A DNA stretch of 64,000 nt from assembly GCF_017876515.1 (NCBI RefSeq), contig NZ_JAGIOC010000001.1:1116001-1180000 (forward strand). Direction: 5' to 3'. This document shows positions 34,048-42,275 of this stretch, piece by piece; within the stretch, counting starts at the first letter, position 1, and every line of letters starts with the position of its first letter. Source of the stretch: Brachybacterium fresconis. GTDB lineage: Bacteria > Actinomycetota > Actinomycetes > Actinomycetales > Dermabacteraceae. The notes beneath the pieces are model-generated. The model had not been told where the DNA came from, searched no databases, and was given only the letters and a program-made list of their open reading frames with translations. A program made the position numbers and the translations under genes.

Positions 34048-35262
34048 TCAGGATCCGACGAGCGGTCGGTCCCCGTCCGTCGAACGCCGAGCATCGGCCC
34101 GTACCCCGGGGATGCGGGACAGCACGAGGTCGAGCGCGGACTGCAGCAGGCCGACCAGCGTGCCGACGGTGCTGTCCAGGAGCTTCTTCCAGAAGCGACG
34201 GGCACGGGGGTCCTTCTCGACGCTCACGTGCAGCAGGTACGCCAGGACCAGCACGAACGCGAGGATCAGCGGGTAGGCGACCCACTTGTTCTCCTCGGTC
34301 GCGAACCTCGTCAGCAGCATGTAGCCGATGTGGGCATGGACCAGGTACAGCGGGTAGGTCAGCGCGCCGGCGGTGGCCGATCCGGGGAGCCGCCAGCTGC
34401 GGACGGTCGGGTTGAGGGTCGCGAGCATAAGAGCGAACAGGATCGTCGTGAGCACCGTGAGCACCGGGTCGTGGTACGGCAGCACGGTCACATAGGCGGC
34501 GAGGAGACCGAGCGTCCGGTACACGCTCCACCCGGAGTCCGCGATCGCGGCGATGACGGCTCCGGCGGCGAAGTAGCCGAAGTACCCGCCGAGGAACGGA
34601 GTGTTCGCGGCGAAATGCGGGGCGAGCTGCGACATCACGCCCATGAGGATCGCCCAGGCCGGCATCAGCGCCGCCACGCGATGGTTCAGGCGCAGCAGCA
34701 CGAGGACGAACACGGCCGCGTAGAACGCCAGCTCGTACAGCAGGGTCCAGTAGACGCCGTCCACGAACGGCTGCCCCAGCAGTGTCGGGATCATCGTGAG
34801 GTTGACCAGCACCTGCTCCAGGTCGACGCCCATCCGCTCCCCGCCGAGGACGAGCGCGAACCCGGTGGTGATCAGCACGGCCACCCAGAAGGCGGGGTAC
34901 AGGCGCAGGGCCCGGCCGACGGCGAACTGACGAGCGGTCTTCCCACGGACCGACTGGACGATGACGAAGCCGCTGATCATGAAGAACAGGTTCACGCCCA
35001 GGTAGCCGTACTGGGCGAGGGCGATCACGGGCTCATGGGTGATGCCCTGGACCTTGCCGTTCTTGATGCCGTTGTACAGGTAGTGGAAGGCCACGACCGA
35101 CAGGGCGGCGACGAAGCGGAGGTAGTCGACCACCTCGACGCGTCGACGAGGAGTGGCGGCCGCCTCGACGCCGTGGCGCGGGCCGGCAGCCTCGACGCGG
35201 TGGCGCGGGTCGGCTGTCTCGACGCGGTGGCGCGGGCCAGCAGGAGGTGCGATCTCATGCAT
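34048..35262 (-). CDS. Integral membrane acyltransferase (family 3)
   Basis: 404 residues. After an unusual N-terminal repeat region (residues 7-38), the acyltransferase-3 domain begins at VEVVDYLRFVAALSVVAFHYLYNG with the conserved RxxA and His. Further motifs are GYLGVNLFFMISGFVIVQSVRG and RLYPAFWVAVLI. About ten membrane helices follow, ending with a basic cytoplasmic tail. Such enzymes O-acylate surface polysaccharides, peptidoglycan or small molecules; the acceptor is unknown. The start ATG 35262 lacks a clear ribosome site. It is convergent with GH3. Confidence 0.87.
   Translation of the reverse strand: MHEIAPPAGPRHRVETADPRHRVEAAGPRHGVEAAATPRRRVEVVDYLRFVAALSVVAFHYLYNGIKNGKVQGITHEPVIALAQYGYLGVNLFFMISGFVIVQSVRGKTARQFAVGRALRLYPAFWVAVLITTGFALVLGGERMGVDLEQVLVNLTMIPTLLGQPFVDGVYWTLLYELAFYAAVFVLVLLRLNHRVAALMPAWAILMGVMSQLAPHFAANTPFLGGYFGYFAAGAVIAAIADSGWSVYRTLGLLAAYVTVLPYHDPVLTVLTTILFALMLATLNPTVRSWRLPGSATAGALTYPLYLVHAHIGYMLLTRFATEENKWVAYPLILAFVLVLAYLLHVSVEKDPRARRFWKKLLDSTVGTLVGLLQSALDLVLSRIPGVRADARRSTDGDRPLVGS
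35164..35244 (-). repeat. In-frame 27-bp minisatellite in the acyltransferase gene
   Basis: Three tandem 27-bp copies (35164-35190, 35191-35217, 35218-35244), each starting CTCGACGC(C/G)GTGGCGCGGG, and a degenerate fourth at 35134-35160. On the coding strand they encode 9-residue units of the form PRHRVEAAG just before the first membrane helix. Unit length is a multiple of three, so copy changes keep the frame. Confidence 0.8.
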
Positions 35263-35527
35263 CCGACAGAGTGTGCCACGCTCGTGACAGCGGACGAGGG
35301 AAGGATGCGCACCGACATCGCGGAACTCACCGGACTCGGAGGTGGGGCGAGGGCAGCGGACCTCCGCCACCAGCACCCGGCCCACCCACACCCCCGTCCC
35401 ACCCACCGACCTCTGCGCAGGCGTTGCCACAGGGCCGTATGGCACCGACACCGCAGATCTCGCCGAGGCGGAGCATGGGCTGGAGCGGTCGATGGAGCGG
35501 GATGGGACATAGCGGTCCGGGCATGCA

Positions 35528-35571
35528 AAAGACCCCCTCCCACGCGCATCTACGCAGGTGAGGGGGTCTTT
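35528..35571 (-). terminator. Intrinsic terminator of ssrA
   Basis: 12-bp perfect arms AAAGACCCCCTC (35528-35539) and GAGGGGGTCTTT (35560-35571), 17 bases beyond the tmRNA 3' end; read leftward the second arm ends in a TTTT run. Confidence 0.85.
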
Positions 35572-35588
35572 CATGGTGAGTACACTCG

Positions 35589-35956
35589 TGGAGCCGGCGG
35601 GAATCGAACCCGCGTCCGATAGTGTGGAGCGAGGGCTTCTCCGGGCGCAGTCCGCAATGGCGTTTTCTCAGTCCCGACGCTCGTGCGAACGCGTCGTCGA
35701 CGGACTCAGTCACTCTGAGGTGTTCATCCGACCTCGATGACGAAGGTCGGCAGCAGTGGCTCCTTTGATGATGGAACGATCCGGGTCAGGAGCAAGCCCG
35801 GGGTTCCAGACTGCTAACGCTGATCAGGCAGCGAGAGCGAAGTCAGTGCGCTTGGGTTCGGCACTTATTGGTTTCCAGAGGACATTAACGAGATGACTCT
35901 GGATTCTCGGCCCGCTTCCCCTCGCTGGACAACTACCGTCGAAACCGATCGGCCCC
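35589..35956 (-). ncRNA. ssrA: tmRNA (transfer-messenger RNA)
   Basis: 368 nt on the minus strand. The 5' end GGGGCCGATCGGTTTCGACG and the 3' end with T-arm GGGTTCGATTCCCGCCGGCTCCA form the tRNA-like part: a 7-bp acceptor GGGGCCG/CGGCTCC and discriminator A. CCA is not encoded. The tag frame, starting at resume codon GCC, reads AEPKRTDFALAA followed by TGA, ending in the canonical ALAA degron for ClpXP. It works with SmpB, encoded about 0.8 kb downstream, to rescue stalled ribosomes. A TTGACA -35-like hexamer lies about 65 bases upstream (36022-36027), but no good -10 is at proper spacing. Confidence 0.95.
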
Positions 35957-36169
35957 TGGCGTGGGTCTGCAGCACAGAACTGGACGGTCTGGACGGCCGT
36001 CCCGTGTACTCACTGTTGTGTTGTCAAACATCCACGACGCTCGGGCGAGCCCGTCGCGTCTGCCTCGAGTCTACCGCGTCCGGCCCACGAACTGAAGCGA
36101 ATATCCCTCAGCTCACGGCGAAGCCGGGGGATGCTGGACCGGGGCGACGGAGCGCGGGATGATGGGGCG

Positions 36170-36814
36170 ATGGACGGACCGATCGGATTCACCGCGGCGG
36201 GCGTGCAGGTCATCGTCGACGACGAGACCCTGCGCGAGTCGGTGCAGGATCCCGCTGCGTTGGCCGCCTGGTGCGCCGAGAACCCCCAGGACCCTCGCAC
36301 GGTCGCTCACCTGCGGATGCTGGGGCGCCTCGACGAGGCCGCCATCGCCGGACGGAACTCCCTGGAGGACCCCGCCCTGCCCGCTCTCGTGCGCGCGGTG
36401 CGCCGCACCCGGTATGCGCATGTCCTGCAATGGCAGGGCGCGTACCTCCCGGCCGAGGAGCAGTTCGACCTCGCCGCTGAGGAGACCGGGCTGGAGGACC
36501 CCACGTCCCCCTCGTCCCTGGCCGTGCTCGCCTCCGTGTTCCAGCACCGCGCCAAGAGCCGCTTCGAACACTCCCTCGCCCAGCGGCGGGCGCAGAACCC
36601 GCGCTCCGCGACCCGGCTGCGTCAGCACGCGCTCGAGGACGCCCGCCGGGCGCTGACCATGCGGGAGATGCTCGGGGCGACCGAGGACGGCGCTCTGGCC
36701 TCGAGCCGGCAGACCGTCGCACGCCTGGAGCGGGAAGTCACTCGATCCGCCGACGCCGCCGACGGGGCATCGGAGCCTCCCCCGCCGGGGAGGACTCAGA
36801 CCAGCTCGCGCTGA
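36170..36814 (+). CDS. Hypothetical protein, helical repeat-like
   Basis: About 214 residues, family not recognised. The sequence is acidic and helical: DDETLRESVQDPAALAAWCAENPQDP, then ALPALVRAVRRTRYAHVLQWQGAYLPAEEQFDLAAEE and ALEDARRALTMREMLGATEDG, in a pattern like tetratricopeptide-style helical pairs. No signal peptide or membrane segment is present. The start ATG 36170 follows GGGG weakly; ATG 36131 is an in-frame alternative. It lies between ssrA and smpB on the opposite strand and overlaps the smpB 3' end by 19 bp. Confidence 0.65.
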   Translation: MDGPIGFTAAGVQVIVDDETLRESVQDPAALAAWCAENPQDPRTVAHLRMLGRLDEAAIAGRNSLEDPALPALVRAVRRTRYAHVLQWQGAYLPAEEQFDLAAEETGLEDPTSPSSLAVLASVFQHRAKSRFEHSLAQRRAQNPRSATRLRQHALEDARRALTMREMLGATEDGALASSRQTVARLEREVTRSADAADGASEPPPPGRTQTSSR

Positions 36815-37305
36815 CGGATGGCGCGCTGCGCCTCGCGCAGGTCCTGCTTCTCGCGCAGGGTCTGACGCTTGTCCCATTCCTTCTTGCCGCGGGCCAGGCC
36901 GATGACGACCTTCGCGTGCGAGCCGAGGAAGTACAGCTCCAGCGGCACGATGGTGAAGCCCTTCTCGCGGGACTTGCTGGCGAGCTTGACGATCTCCTGC
37001 TTGTGCAGCAGGAGCTTGCGCTTGCGTCGGGTGGCGTGATTCGTCCAGGTCCCCATGACGTAGGGGGCGATATGGACGGAGTCCATCCACACCTCCCCGC
37101 CCTCGACGAAGCAGTAGCCGTCGATCAGCGAGGCGCCGCGATCGCGCAGGGACTTGACCTCGGTGCCGGTGAGCACGATGCCCGCTTCCCACGTCGCGTC
37201 GATGAAGAAGTCGTGGTATGCGCGCTTGTTCGAGGCGATGAGCCGCTTCTCGGGACCGCTGTCCGTGGTGGCCTTCTTCTTCGCCTCGCCCTTCTTCGCT
37301 GACAT
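36796..37305 (-). CDS. smpB: SsrA-binding protein SmpB
   Basis: 169 residues. The OB-fold core includes NKRAYHDFFIDATWEAGIVLTGTEVKSLRDRGASLIDGYCFVEGGEVWMDSVHIAPY; the basic C-terminal tail KKEWDKRQTLREKQDLREAQRAIRQRELV enters the mRNA channel. An N-terminal Lys-rich lead (MSAKKGEAKKKATTDSG) is typical of actinobacteria. SmpB delivers tmRNA to stalled ribosomes. The start is ATG 37305 behind GGAGGGA. It is the last gene of the leftward prfB-ftsEX-M23-smpB array, 251 nt after the M23 gene. Confidence 0.96.
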   Translation of the reverse strand: MSAKKGEAKKKATTDSGPEKRLIASNKRAYHDFFIDATWEAGIVLTGTEVKSLRDRGASLIDGYCFVEGGEVWMDSVHIAPYVMGTWTNHATRRKRKLLLHKQEIVKLASKSREKGFTIVPLELYFLGSHAKVVIGLARGKKEWDKRQTLREKQDLREAQRAIRQRELV

Positions 37306-37556
37306 GGGTCCCTCCGTTCTGCAGCCGATCTGCGATGCGTGCGATGGCCGGGCTGTCGCCGCGACCGGATGCCCCAGCATACGCGGTGGTCACCGCCGGG
37401 CGCGAGCAAATATGGCGTGCTCGACCCGGCGGTGGCGCCCCGGGGGCCGCATCGGCGGACGTGCCGGTCCAGCGCCCGGCGAGCGTCATCCCCGCTGACG
37501 AGCGTCGTCGTGCCCCGCGAGCACCGGCGGGTTCCCCGCGAGCGCCGGCCGGATGC

Positions 37557-38900
37557 TCAGAGATAGCCCGCCGGGTTGACGGAGTTGCCGTCCTCCTGGA
37601 TCTCGAAGTGCTGGTGGCAGCCGGTCGAGGAGCCGGAGGTGCCGACCTGGCCGATGGTGTCCCCGGCCGAGACCTGGGTGCCCACCGGCGGGCCATAGCT
37701 CTGCAGATGGTGGTAGGAGCTGGTGACCAGCTTCCCGTTCTGGATGCCGTGGCTGAGGATCATCTTCTTCCCGGCGCCGCTGTTGTAGGCGTGCGCGATG
37801 ACGCGGCCGGAATGGGTGGCGCTCACCGGGGTCCCGCAGGCCACGGGGAAGTCGACCCCGGCATGGAGCTTGCGGGTGTTGTAGATCGGGTGGTAGCGCC
37901 ACCCGAAGTTCGAGTTCATCCGGGAATTGACCGGGTAGACCCAGCCTCCGCCCGTGTTCGCCGAGCCGCTCGAGGAGCTGTCGCTCCCGCTCCCACCACC
38001 GTTGTTCTTCTGGGCCTGCGCCTCGGCGCGCTCCTGGCGGGCGCGCTCCTCGCGCTCGCGCTCCTGGCGGGCGAGCTCGGCGATCTCCTCGTCGAGCGTG
38101 GAGCTGCGGGTCTCCAGGTTCGCCTCGTCCTCCTGGTACTGGGCCTTCTTGGCCTCGAGGTCATCGCGCTGGCTCTGCTGGGTGGCGTAGAGGGCGTCGA
38201 GCTCGGCCTTCGCATCGGCCGCGGCGTCCTCCGCCGCGGTGGTGCGATCGACGGCCTCCTCCGCCTCGACCTTCAGATCGTCGATCTCCTCGCGCACTGC
38301 CGTGAGCCGGTCCGCGGAGTTCTCCGTCACGGCCTGATCGGAGCGCAGGGTGTCCAGCTGGCTGCCCTGGGAGGCCATCGTCAGCCGGTAGTTCATCGAC
38401 CGGTCGACGGTCTCCTGCGGGCCCTGCCCGCCGACGTAGATGGAGGACGGGCTGGGCATGCCGCCACCCTTGTAGGCGGACAGCGCGACCTCGGCGAGCT
38501 CCTCGTCGCTGCTGTCGACCTCGGCCTGCCCGGCCTCGACCGCGCCGGTGAGCTCGTCCTCCTCGGCCTCCGCCGCCGTCAGCCGGTCACCGATCCGCTC
38601 GTTCTCCGCCTGTGCGGCGGCCAGTTCGTCCTGGGCGTCCTCGAGCTCCTGCTGTGCCTGGGGGATCAGCAGCTCGGTCTCGGCCAGGGCCATGTAGGTG
38701 TCGGCGAGCTCGTCGCTGACCCCGCCCAGCGAGATGCGGATGTCCTCGAGCTCCTGGTCGACCTCCGCCTTCTCGGCGACCTTGTCCTCCTTGTCCCCGT
38801 CGGCGGAGGCCGGGGCCATCGGGCCGGCGAGCGCCGGGGTGAGGACCAGCATCGCGGTGGCGAGGAGGACCAGTGGGCGGCGCAGGACGCTGTCGGACAT
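37557..38900 (-). CDS. Secreted M23 peptidase with coiled-coil (FtsEX-associated)
   Basis: 447 residues. A signal peptide (LVLLATAMLVLTPALAGPMAPASAD) is followed by long coiled coils from about residue 35 to 290 (rich in Glu/Ala heptads), a Gly/Ser linker (GGGSGSDSSSSGSANTGGG) and a C-terminal LytM/M23 domain. Zinc ligands are in HAGVDFPV (His, Asp) and HQHFEI (HxH). The layout equals EnvC/PcsB-like partners of FtsEX; the start is 2 bp after the ftsX stop, so FtsX probably controls its peptidoglycan endopeptidase activity in division. That link is inferred from architecture and synteny. Confidence 0.9.
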   Translation of the reverse strand: MSDSVLRRPLVLLATAMLVLTPALAGPMAPASADGDKEDKVAEKAEVDQELEDIRISLGGVSDELADTYMALAETELLIPQAQQELEDAQDELAAAQAENERIGDRLTAAEAEEDELTGAVEAGQAEVDSSDEELAEVALSAYKGGGMPSPSSIYVGGQGPQETVDRSMNYRLTMASQGSQLDTLRSDQAVTENSADRLTAVREEIDDLKVEAEEAVDRTTAAEDAAADAKAELDALYATQQSQRDDLEAKKAQYQEDEANLETRSSTLDEEIAELARQEREREERARQERAEAQAQKNNGGGSGSDSSSSGSANTGGGWVYPVNSRMNSNFGWRYHPIYNTRKLHAGVDFPVACGTPVSATHSGRVIAHAYNSGAGKKMILSHGIQNGKLVTSSYHHLQSYGPPVGTQVSAGDTIGQVGTSGSSTGCHQHFEIQEDGNSVNPAGYL

Positions 38901-38902
38901 GC

Positions 38903-39820
38903 TCACACCTTCAGATAACGGTTGAGGGAGACCACGGAGGAGGCGATGGACAGGACCGCGCCCAGGCCGATGAGCACCGGGGCGGCCCAGATCAGATCCG
39001 CCACCCCCACCGTGATCAGCTGCTCGCCGAGGGTCGGGGCGAGCCAGCCCTGGACGATGTAATGCAGCCCCATCCACAGCATCCCGGAGGCGATGACGCC
39101 GCCGATGATCGCGGCGACGGCCCCCTCCAGCAGGAACGGGAGACGGATGAAGAGGTTCGAGGCGCCGACCAGTCGCATGATCGCGATCTCGCGGCGACGG
39201 TTCGCCACGGACATGCGGATCGTGGTCGCGACCAGCAGCAGCGCGGCGATCAGCATCAGCACGGCCAGCCCGAGGGCGAAGAGGGTGGACTGGTTCAGGA
39301 CGTCGATGAAGGGAGCGAAGGCGCTGAGCAGATCGGTGACCTCGTCGACGCCGTCGCGGCCCTGGAAGAACTCGACCACCGCTGCGGAGTCGTCGGCGTT
39401 CTTCAGCGTGATGTGGAAGGAGACCGGCATGTCCTCGGCGGTGAAGTTCGAGACGAACCCCTCCCCGGCGAACTGCTCCTGGTAGATCGACAGCGCCTCG
39501 TCCTGGGACCGCTGCTCGGCGGAGGCGATGTACGGCGAGAGCACATCGCCCTCGAGGGCCTGCTGGACGGATTCGATCTGGGCGTCGGTGGCCGCGCCGC
39601 CCGCGCAGGAGGCGGAGGTGGAGTGCGGCGAGCACAGGTAGATCGTCACCTGGGACTGCTCGACCAGGGTGTCCTTCATGTCCATGATCTGCTTCTGCAT
39701 CAGCAGTCCGGTGCCCACGAAGGTCAGCGAGACCGCGGTGACGATGACGACCGAGATGACCATGGCGATGTTGCGCCACAGACCGGTGACGATCTCGCCG
39801 ACGATGTACCGCGCCCTCAT
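38903..39820 (-). CDS. ftsX: Cell division permease-like protein FtsX
   Basis: 305 residues. The first membrane segment is near residues 20-42 (MVISVVIVTAVSLTFVGTGLLM). A large extracellular loop of about 125 residues includes CSPHSTSASC (a possible disulfide), and three C-terminal segments include LGLAVLMLIAALLLVATTI and the FtsX core ANRRREIAIMRLVGASNLFIRLPFLLEG. The start overlaps the ftsE stop as ATGA. FtsX transmits ATP-driven signals from FtsE to a periplasmic hydrolase, here probably the M23 protein. Confidence 0.95.
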   Translation of the reverse strand: MRARYIVGEIVTGLWRNIAMVISVVIVTAVSLTFVGTGLLMQKQIMDMKDTLVEQSQVTIYLCSPHSTSASCAGGAATDAQIESVQQALEGDVLSPYIASAEQRSQDEALSIYQEQFAGEGFVSNFTAEDMPVSFHITLKNADDSAAVVEFFQGRDGVDEVTDLLSAFAPFIDVLNQSTLFALGLAVLMLIAALLLVATTIRMSVANRRREIAIMRLVGASNLFIRLPFLLEGAVAAIIGGVIASGMLWMGLHYIVQGWLAPTLGEQLITVGVADLIWAAPVLIGLGAVLSIASSVVSLNRYLKV

Positions 39821-40716
39821 CGCCGCTCCTCCGCGTCCTCGTCCTCGGTGAAGGCGTCCTCGTCCTGGTCGAGCCGCGCCTCGCGCTCGTCGATCAGCTC
39901 CTCGTCGAGGACATCGGTGGCGGGGGCCTCGACCTCCGCCGGGCGCTCCTCCGCCTCGAGGCCCTCCAGCGGGTGCTCCTCACGATGGGAGGAATCGTCG
40001 GGCAGGTGCCCGGAGATCACGCTGACGGGGGTCTCGGACTCGTAGAGGCCGCCGGCCTCGTCGCGGACCACCAGGCCGCCGACCATCTCGACGACCCGAC
40101 GGCGCATGCGGTCCACCGCCGAGTGGTCGTGGGTGGCCATCACCACGGTGGTCCCGCGCTCGTTGATCTCGCCGAGCAGGTCCAGGATCCCCTCGGCGGT
40201 GGAGGGGTCGAGGTTGCCGGTGGGCTCGTCGGCCAGCAGGATCGTGGGGCGGTTGACATAGGCGCGGGCGATGGCCACGCGCTGCTGCTCGCCGCCGGAG
40301 AGCTCGTGCGGCAGCCGCTTGCCCTTGTCCTCCAGCCCCACCATCTCGAGCATCTCGGGCACGAGGCGGCGCACCACCTTGCGGGGGGTGCCGATCACGG
40401 CGAGCGCGAACTCGATGTTCTGGTAGGCGGTCTTGGAGGGCAGCAGGCGGAAGTCCTGGAACACCATGCCGATGTCCCGGCGCAGCGCGGGCACCTTCCA
40501 CGAGGGGATGCGCGAGAGGTCCTTGCCGGCCACGTACACGGTGCCGCGGGTGGGCGTGACCTCCTTGAGCACCATGCGCATCATGGTGGACTTCCCCGAC
40601 CCCGAGGCGCCGACCAGGAACACGAATTCCCCGCGGGTGAACTCGATGTCGAGATTCTCCACCGCGGGGTGCTGGCCTCGCATGTACGTCTTGGTGACGT
40701 TGTCGAAACGGATCAC
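39817..40716 (-). CDS. ftsE: Cell division ATP-binding protein FtsE with acidic C-terminal extension
   Basis: 299 residues, about 70 more than the typical 220-230. The ABC core has Walker A LVGASGSGKSTMMRMVL, Q-loop MVFQDFRLLPSKTAYQNI, signature LSGGEQQRVAIARAYVNRPTILLADEPTGNLD and H-loop VVMATHDHSAV. From about residue 230 it ends in a very acidic tail (LEGLEAEERPAEVEAP, DEELIDEREARLDQDEDAF, TEDEDAEERR), probably disordered. The start is GTG 40716 (VIRFDNVTK). It couples with ftsX by a 4-bp overlap and lies 249 nt downstream of prfB. Confidence 0.95.
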   Translation of the reverse strand: MIRFDNVTKTYMRGQHPAVENLDIEFTRGEFVFLVGASGSGKSTMMRMVLKEVTPTRGTVYVAGKDLSRIPSWKVPALRRDIGMVFQDFRLLPSKTAYQNIEFALAVIGTPRKVVRRLVPEMLEMVGLEDKGKRLPHELSGGEQQRVAIARAYVNRPTILLADEPTGNLDPSTAEGILDLLGEINERGTTVVMATHDHSAVDRMRRRVVEMVGGLVVRDEAGGLYESETPVSVISGHLPDDSSHREEHPLEGLEAEERPAEVEAPATDVLDEELIDEREARLDQDEDAFTEDEDAEERR

Positions 40717-40965
40717 GGGTGCCTGTTCGCTTCGGGGACGTCGTGCCGCTCCAGCGTAGGTGCGCCGACGCACGGATCACCGCAGGCGGAGGCCCAATCC
40801 GGGTCAAAACCTGGTCAAGGCCCCGTGCCGTGGCTCACGCGCTCCCGCACACGGGGTCGGCGGCCGACGGACCGCGAGCGGGCCGAGCCGCTCACGACCG
40901 TCCAGCCGGCCCCGTCGGGCCGGGCGGTTCCGGGTCGCCCGACGGCCGCAGCCGGGCGGCGCAGC

Positions 40966-42078
40966 TCAGGAGTCGGACTTGCCCTCGGCACGCCAGCGGA
41001 TTCCGGCGTCGATGAAGCTGTCGATCTCGCCGTCGAAGACCGAGGAGGGGTTGCCCTCCTGGTACTCGGTGCGCAGGTCCTTGACCATCTGGTACGGGTT
41101 CAGGACGTAGGAGCGCATCTGATCGCCCCAGCTGGCCTTGACGTCACCGGCCAGCTCCTTGCGCTCGGCGGCCTCCTCGGCCTTCTTCAGCAGCAGCAGG
41201 CGCGACTGCATGACGCGCAGCGCGGCGGCGCGGTTCTGGATCTGGGACTTCTCGTCCTGCATGGAGACCACGGTGCCGGTGGGCAGGTGGGTCATGCGCA
41301 CTGCGGAGTCCGTGGTGTTCACGGACTGGCCGCCGGGTCCGGAGGAGCGGAAGACGTCGACCTTGAGGTCGTTCTCGGGGATCTCGACGGAGTCCGTGGA
41401 CTCGATCAGCGGGATCACCTCGACGGCGGCGAAGGAGGTCTGGCGCCGGCCCTGATTGTCGAAGGGGCTGATGCGCACCAGGCGGTGGGTGCCGCCCTCC
41501 ACGGACAGGGTCCCGTAAGCGAAGGGGGCGGTGACCTCGAAGGTGACCGACTTGAGACCGGCCTCCTCCGCGTAGGAGGTGTCCATCACCTTGGTGGTGT
41601 AGTGGTGGCGCTCGGCCCAGCGCAGGTACATGCGCATCAGCATCTCGGCGAAGTCGGCGGCGTCGATGCCGCCGGCGCCGGCGCGGATGGTGATCACGGC
41701 GCTGCGCTCGTCGTACTCACCCGAGAGCAGGGTGCGCACCTCGAGCTCGTCAAGGGTCTTGTGGATGCTGGTCAGCTCCCGCTCGGCCTCGGCGAGGGTG
41801 TCGGCGTCGTCCTCCTCGGCCGCGAGCTGGACCATCACCTCGAGGTCCTCGATCCGGGATTCGAGCTCACTGATGCGGCGGCGTTCGGACTGTGCGTGCG
41901 ACAGCGCGGCGGAGACCTTCTGGGCGTTGTCGACGTCGTCCCAGAGGTCCTGGGCCGAGGCCTGCTGCTCGAGGTCGGCGATCTTGGCGTCGAGCGCCTC
42001 GATGTCCGTCACCTGCTCGATCGACGACAGGGTCGATTGGAGTCGGGAGATCTCTGCGGAGAAGTCGATGGAAGCCAC
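40966..42078 (-). CDS. prfB: Peptide chain release factor 2
   Basis: 370 residues. RF2 recognises UAA and UGA stop codons. The domain with the SPF tripeptide ([20 protein letters not shown]) and the catalytic GGQ loop ([19 protein letters not shown]) are present, and the N-terminal coiled-coil domain is complete. The start is GTG 42078 ([10 protein letters not shown]). No in-frame stop or programmed +1 frameshift like that of E. coli prfB is seen. It heads the prfB-ftsE-ftsX-M23-smpB array. Confidence 0.96.
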   Translation of the reverse strand: MASIDFSAEISRLQSTLSSIEQVTDIEALDAKIADLEQQASAQDLWDDVDNAQKVSAALSHAQSERRRISELESRIEDLEVMVQLAAEEDDADTLAEAERELTSIHKTLDELEVRTLLSGEYDERSAVITIRAGAGGIDAADFAEMLMRMYLRWAERHHYTTKVMDTSYAEEAGLKSVTFEVTAPFAYGTLSVEGGTHRLVRISPFDNQGRRQTSFAAVEVIPLIESTDSVEIPENDLKVDVFRSSGPGGQSVNTTDSAVRMTHLPTGTVVSMQDEKSQIQNRAAALRVMQSRLLLLKKAEEAAERKELAGDVKASWGDQMRSYVLNPYQMVKDLRTEYQEGNPSSVFDGEIDSFIDAGIRWRAEGKSDS

Positions 42079-42164
42079 GAGGCGAGAGTCTACGGCAGGT
42101 GACCTGATCGCCTCGACGGATCGCCTCCGACCCCGCGGTCCCGAGGTGCCGATGCCGTGGCCCG

Positions 42165-42275
42165 CCGGGTCTCGCGCGGCGGTTCCGCCCGGTCTCACGC
42201 GGTGATCCGTCGAGTCCCACGTGGTCGATCCGGGTGGTCTCACACCGTGATCCGTCCGGTCTCACGCGGTGGCGG
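42165..42275 (-). repeat. Five imperfect 20-24 bp tandem units at the 3' end of the glycerate kinase gene
   Basis: Units at 42165-42188, 42189-42211, 42212-42233, 42234-42255 and 42256-42275. CCGGTCTCACGCGGTG is exactly repeated at 42189-42204 and 42256-42271; the others are variants. The last unit contains the stop codon of the leftward glycerate kinase (TCA, 42262-42264). The array also occupies the upstream region of prfB. Confidence 0.8.

Noticed and set aside
41200-42078. Programmed frameshift in prfB
   Set aside because: The frame is continuous from GTG 42078 to the stop; no internal TGA with the CTTTGA-type slippery site was seen.
42165-42275. CRISPR-like appearance of short regular repeats
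   Set aside because: Units are directly adjacent, without unique spacers, degenerate, and no cas genes are in the window.
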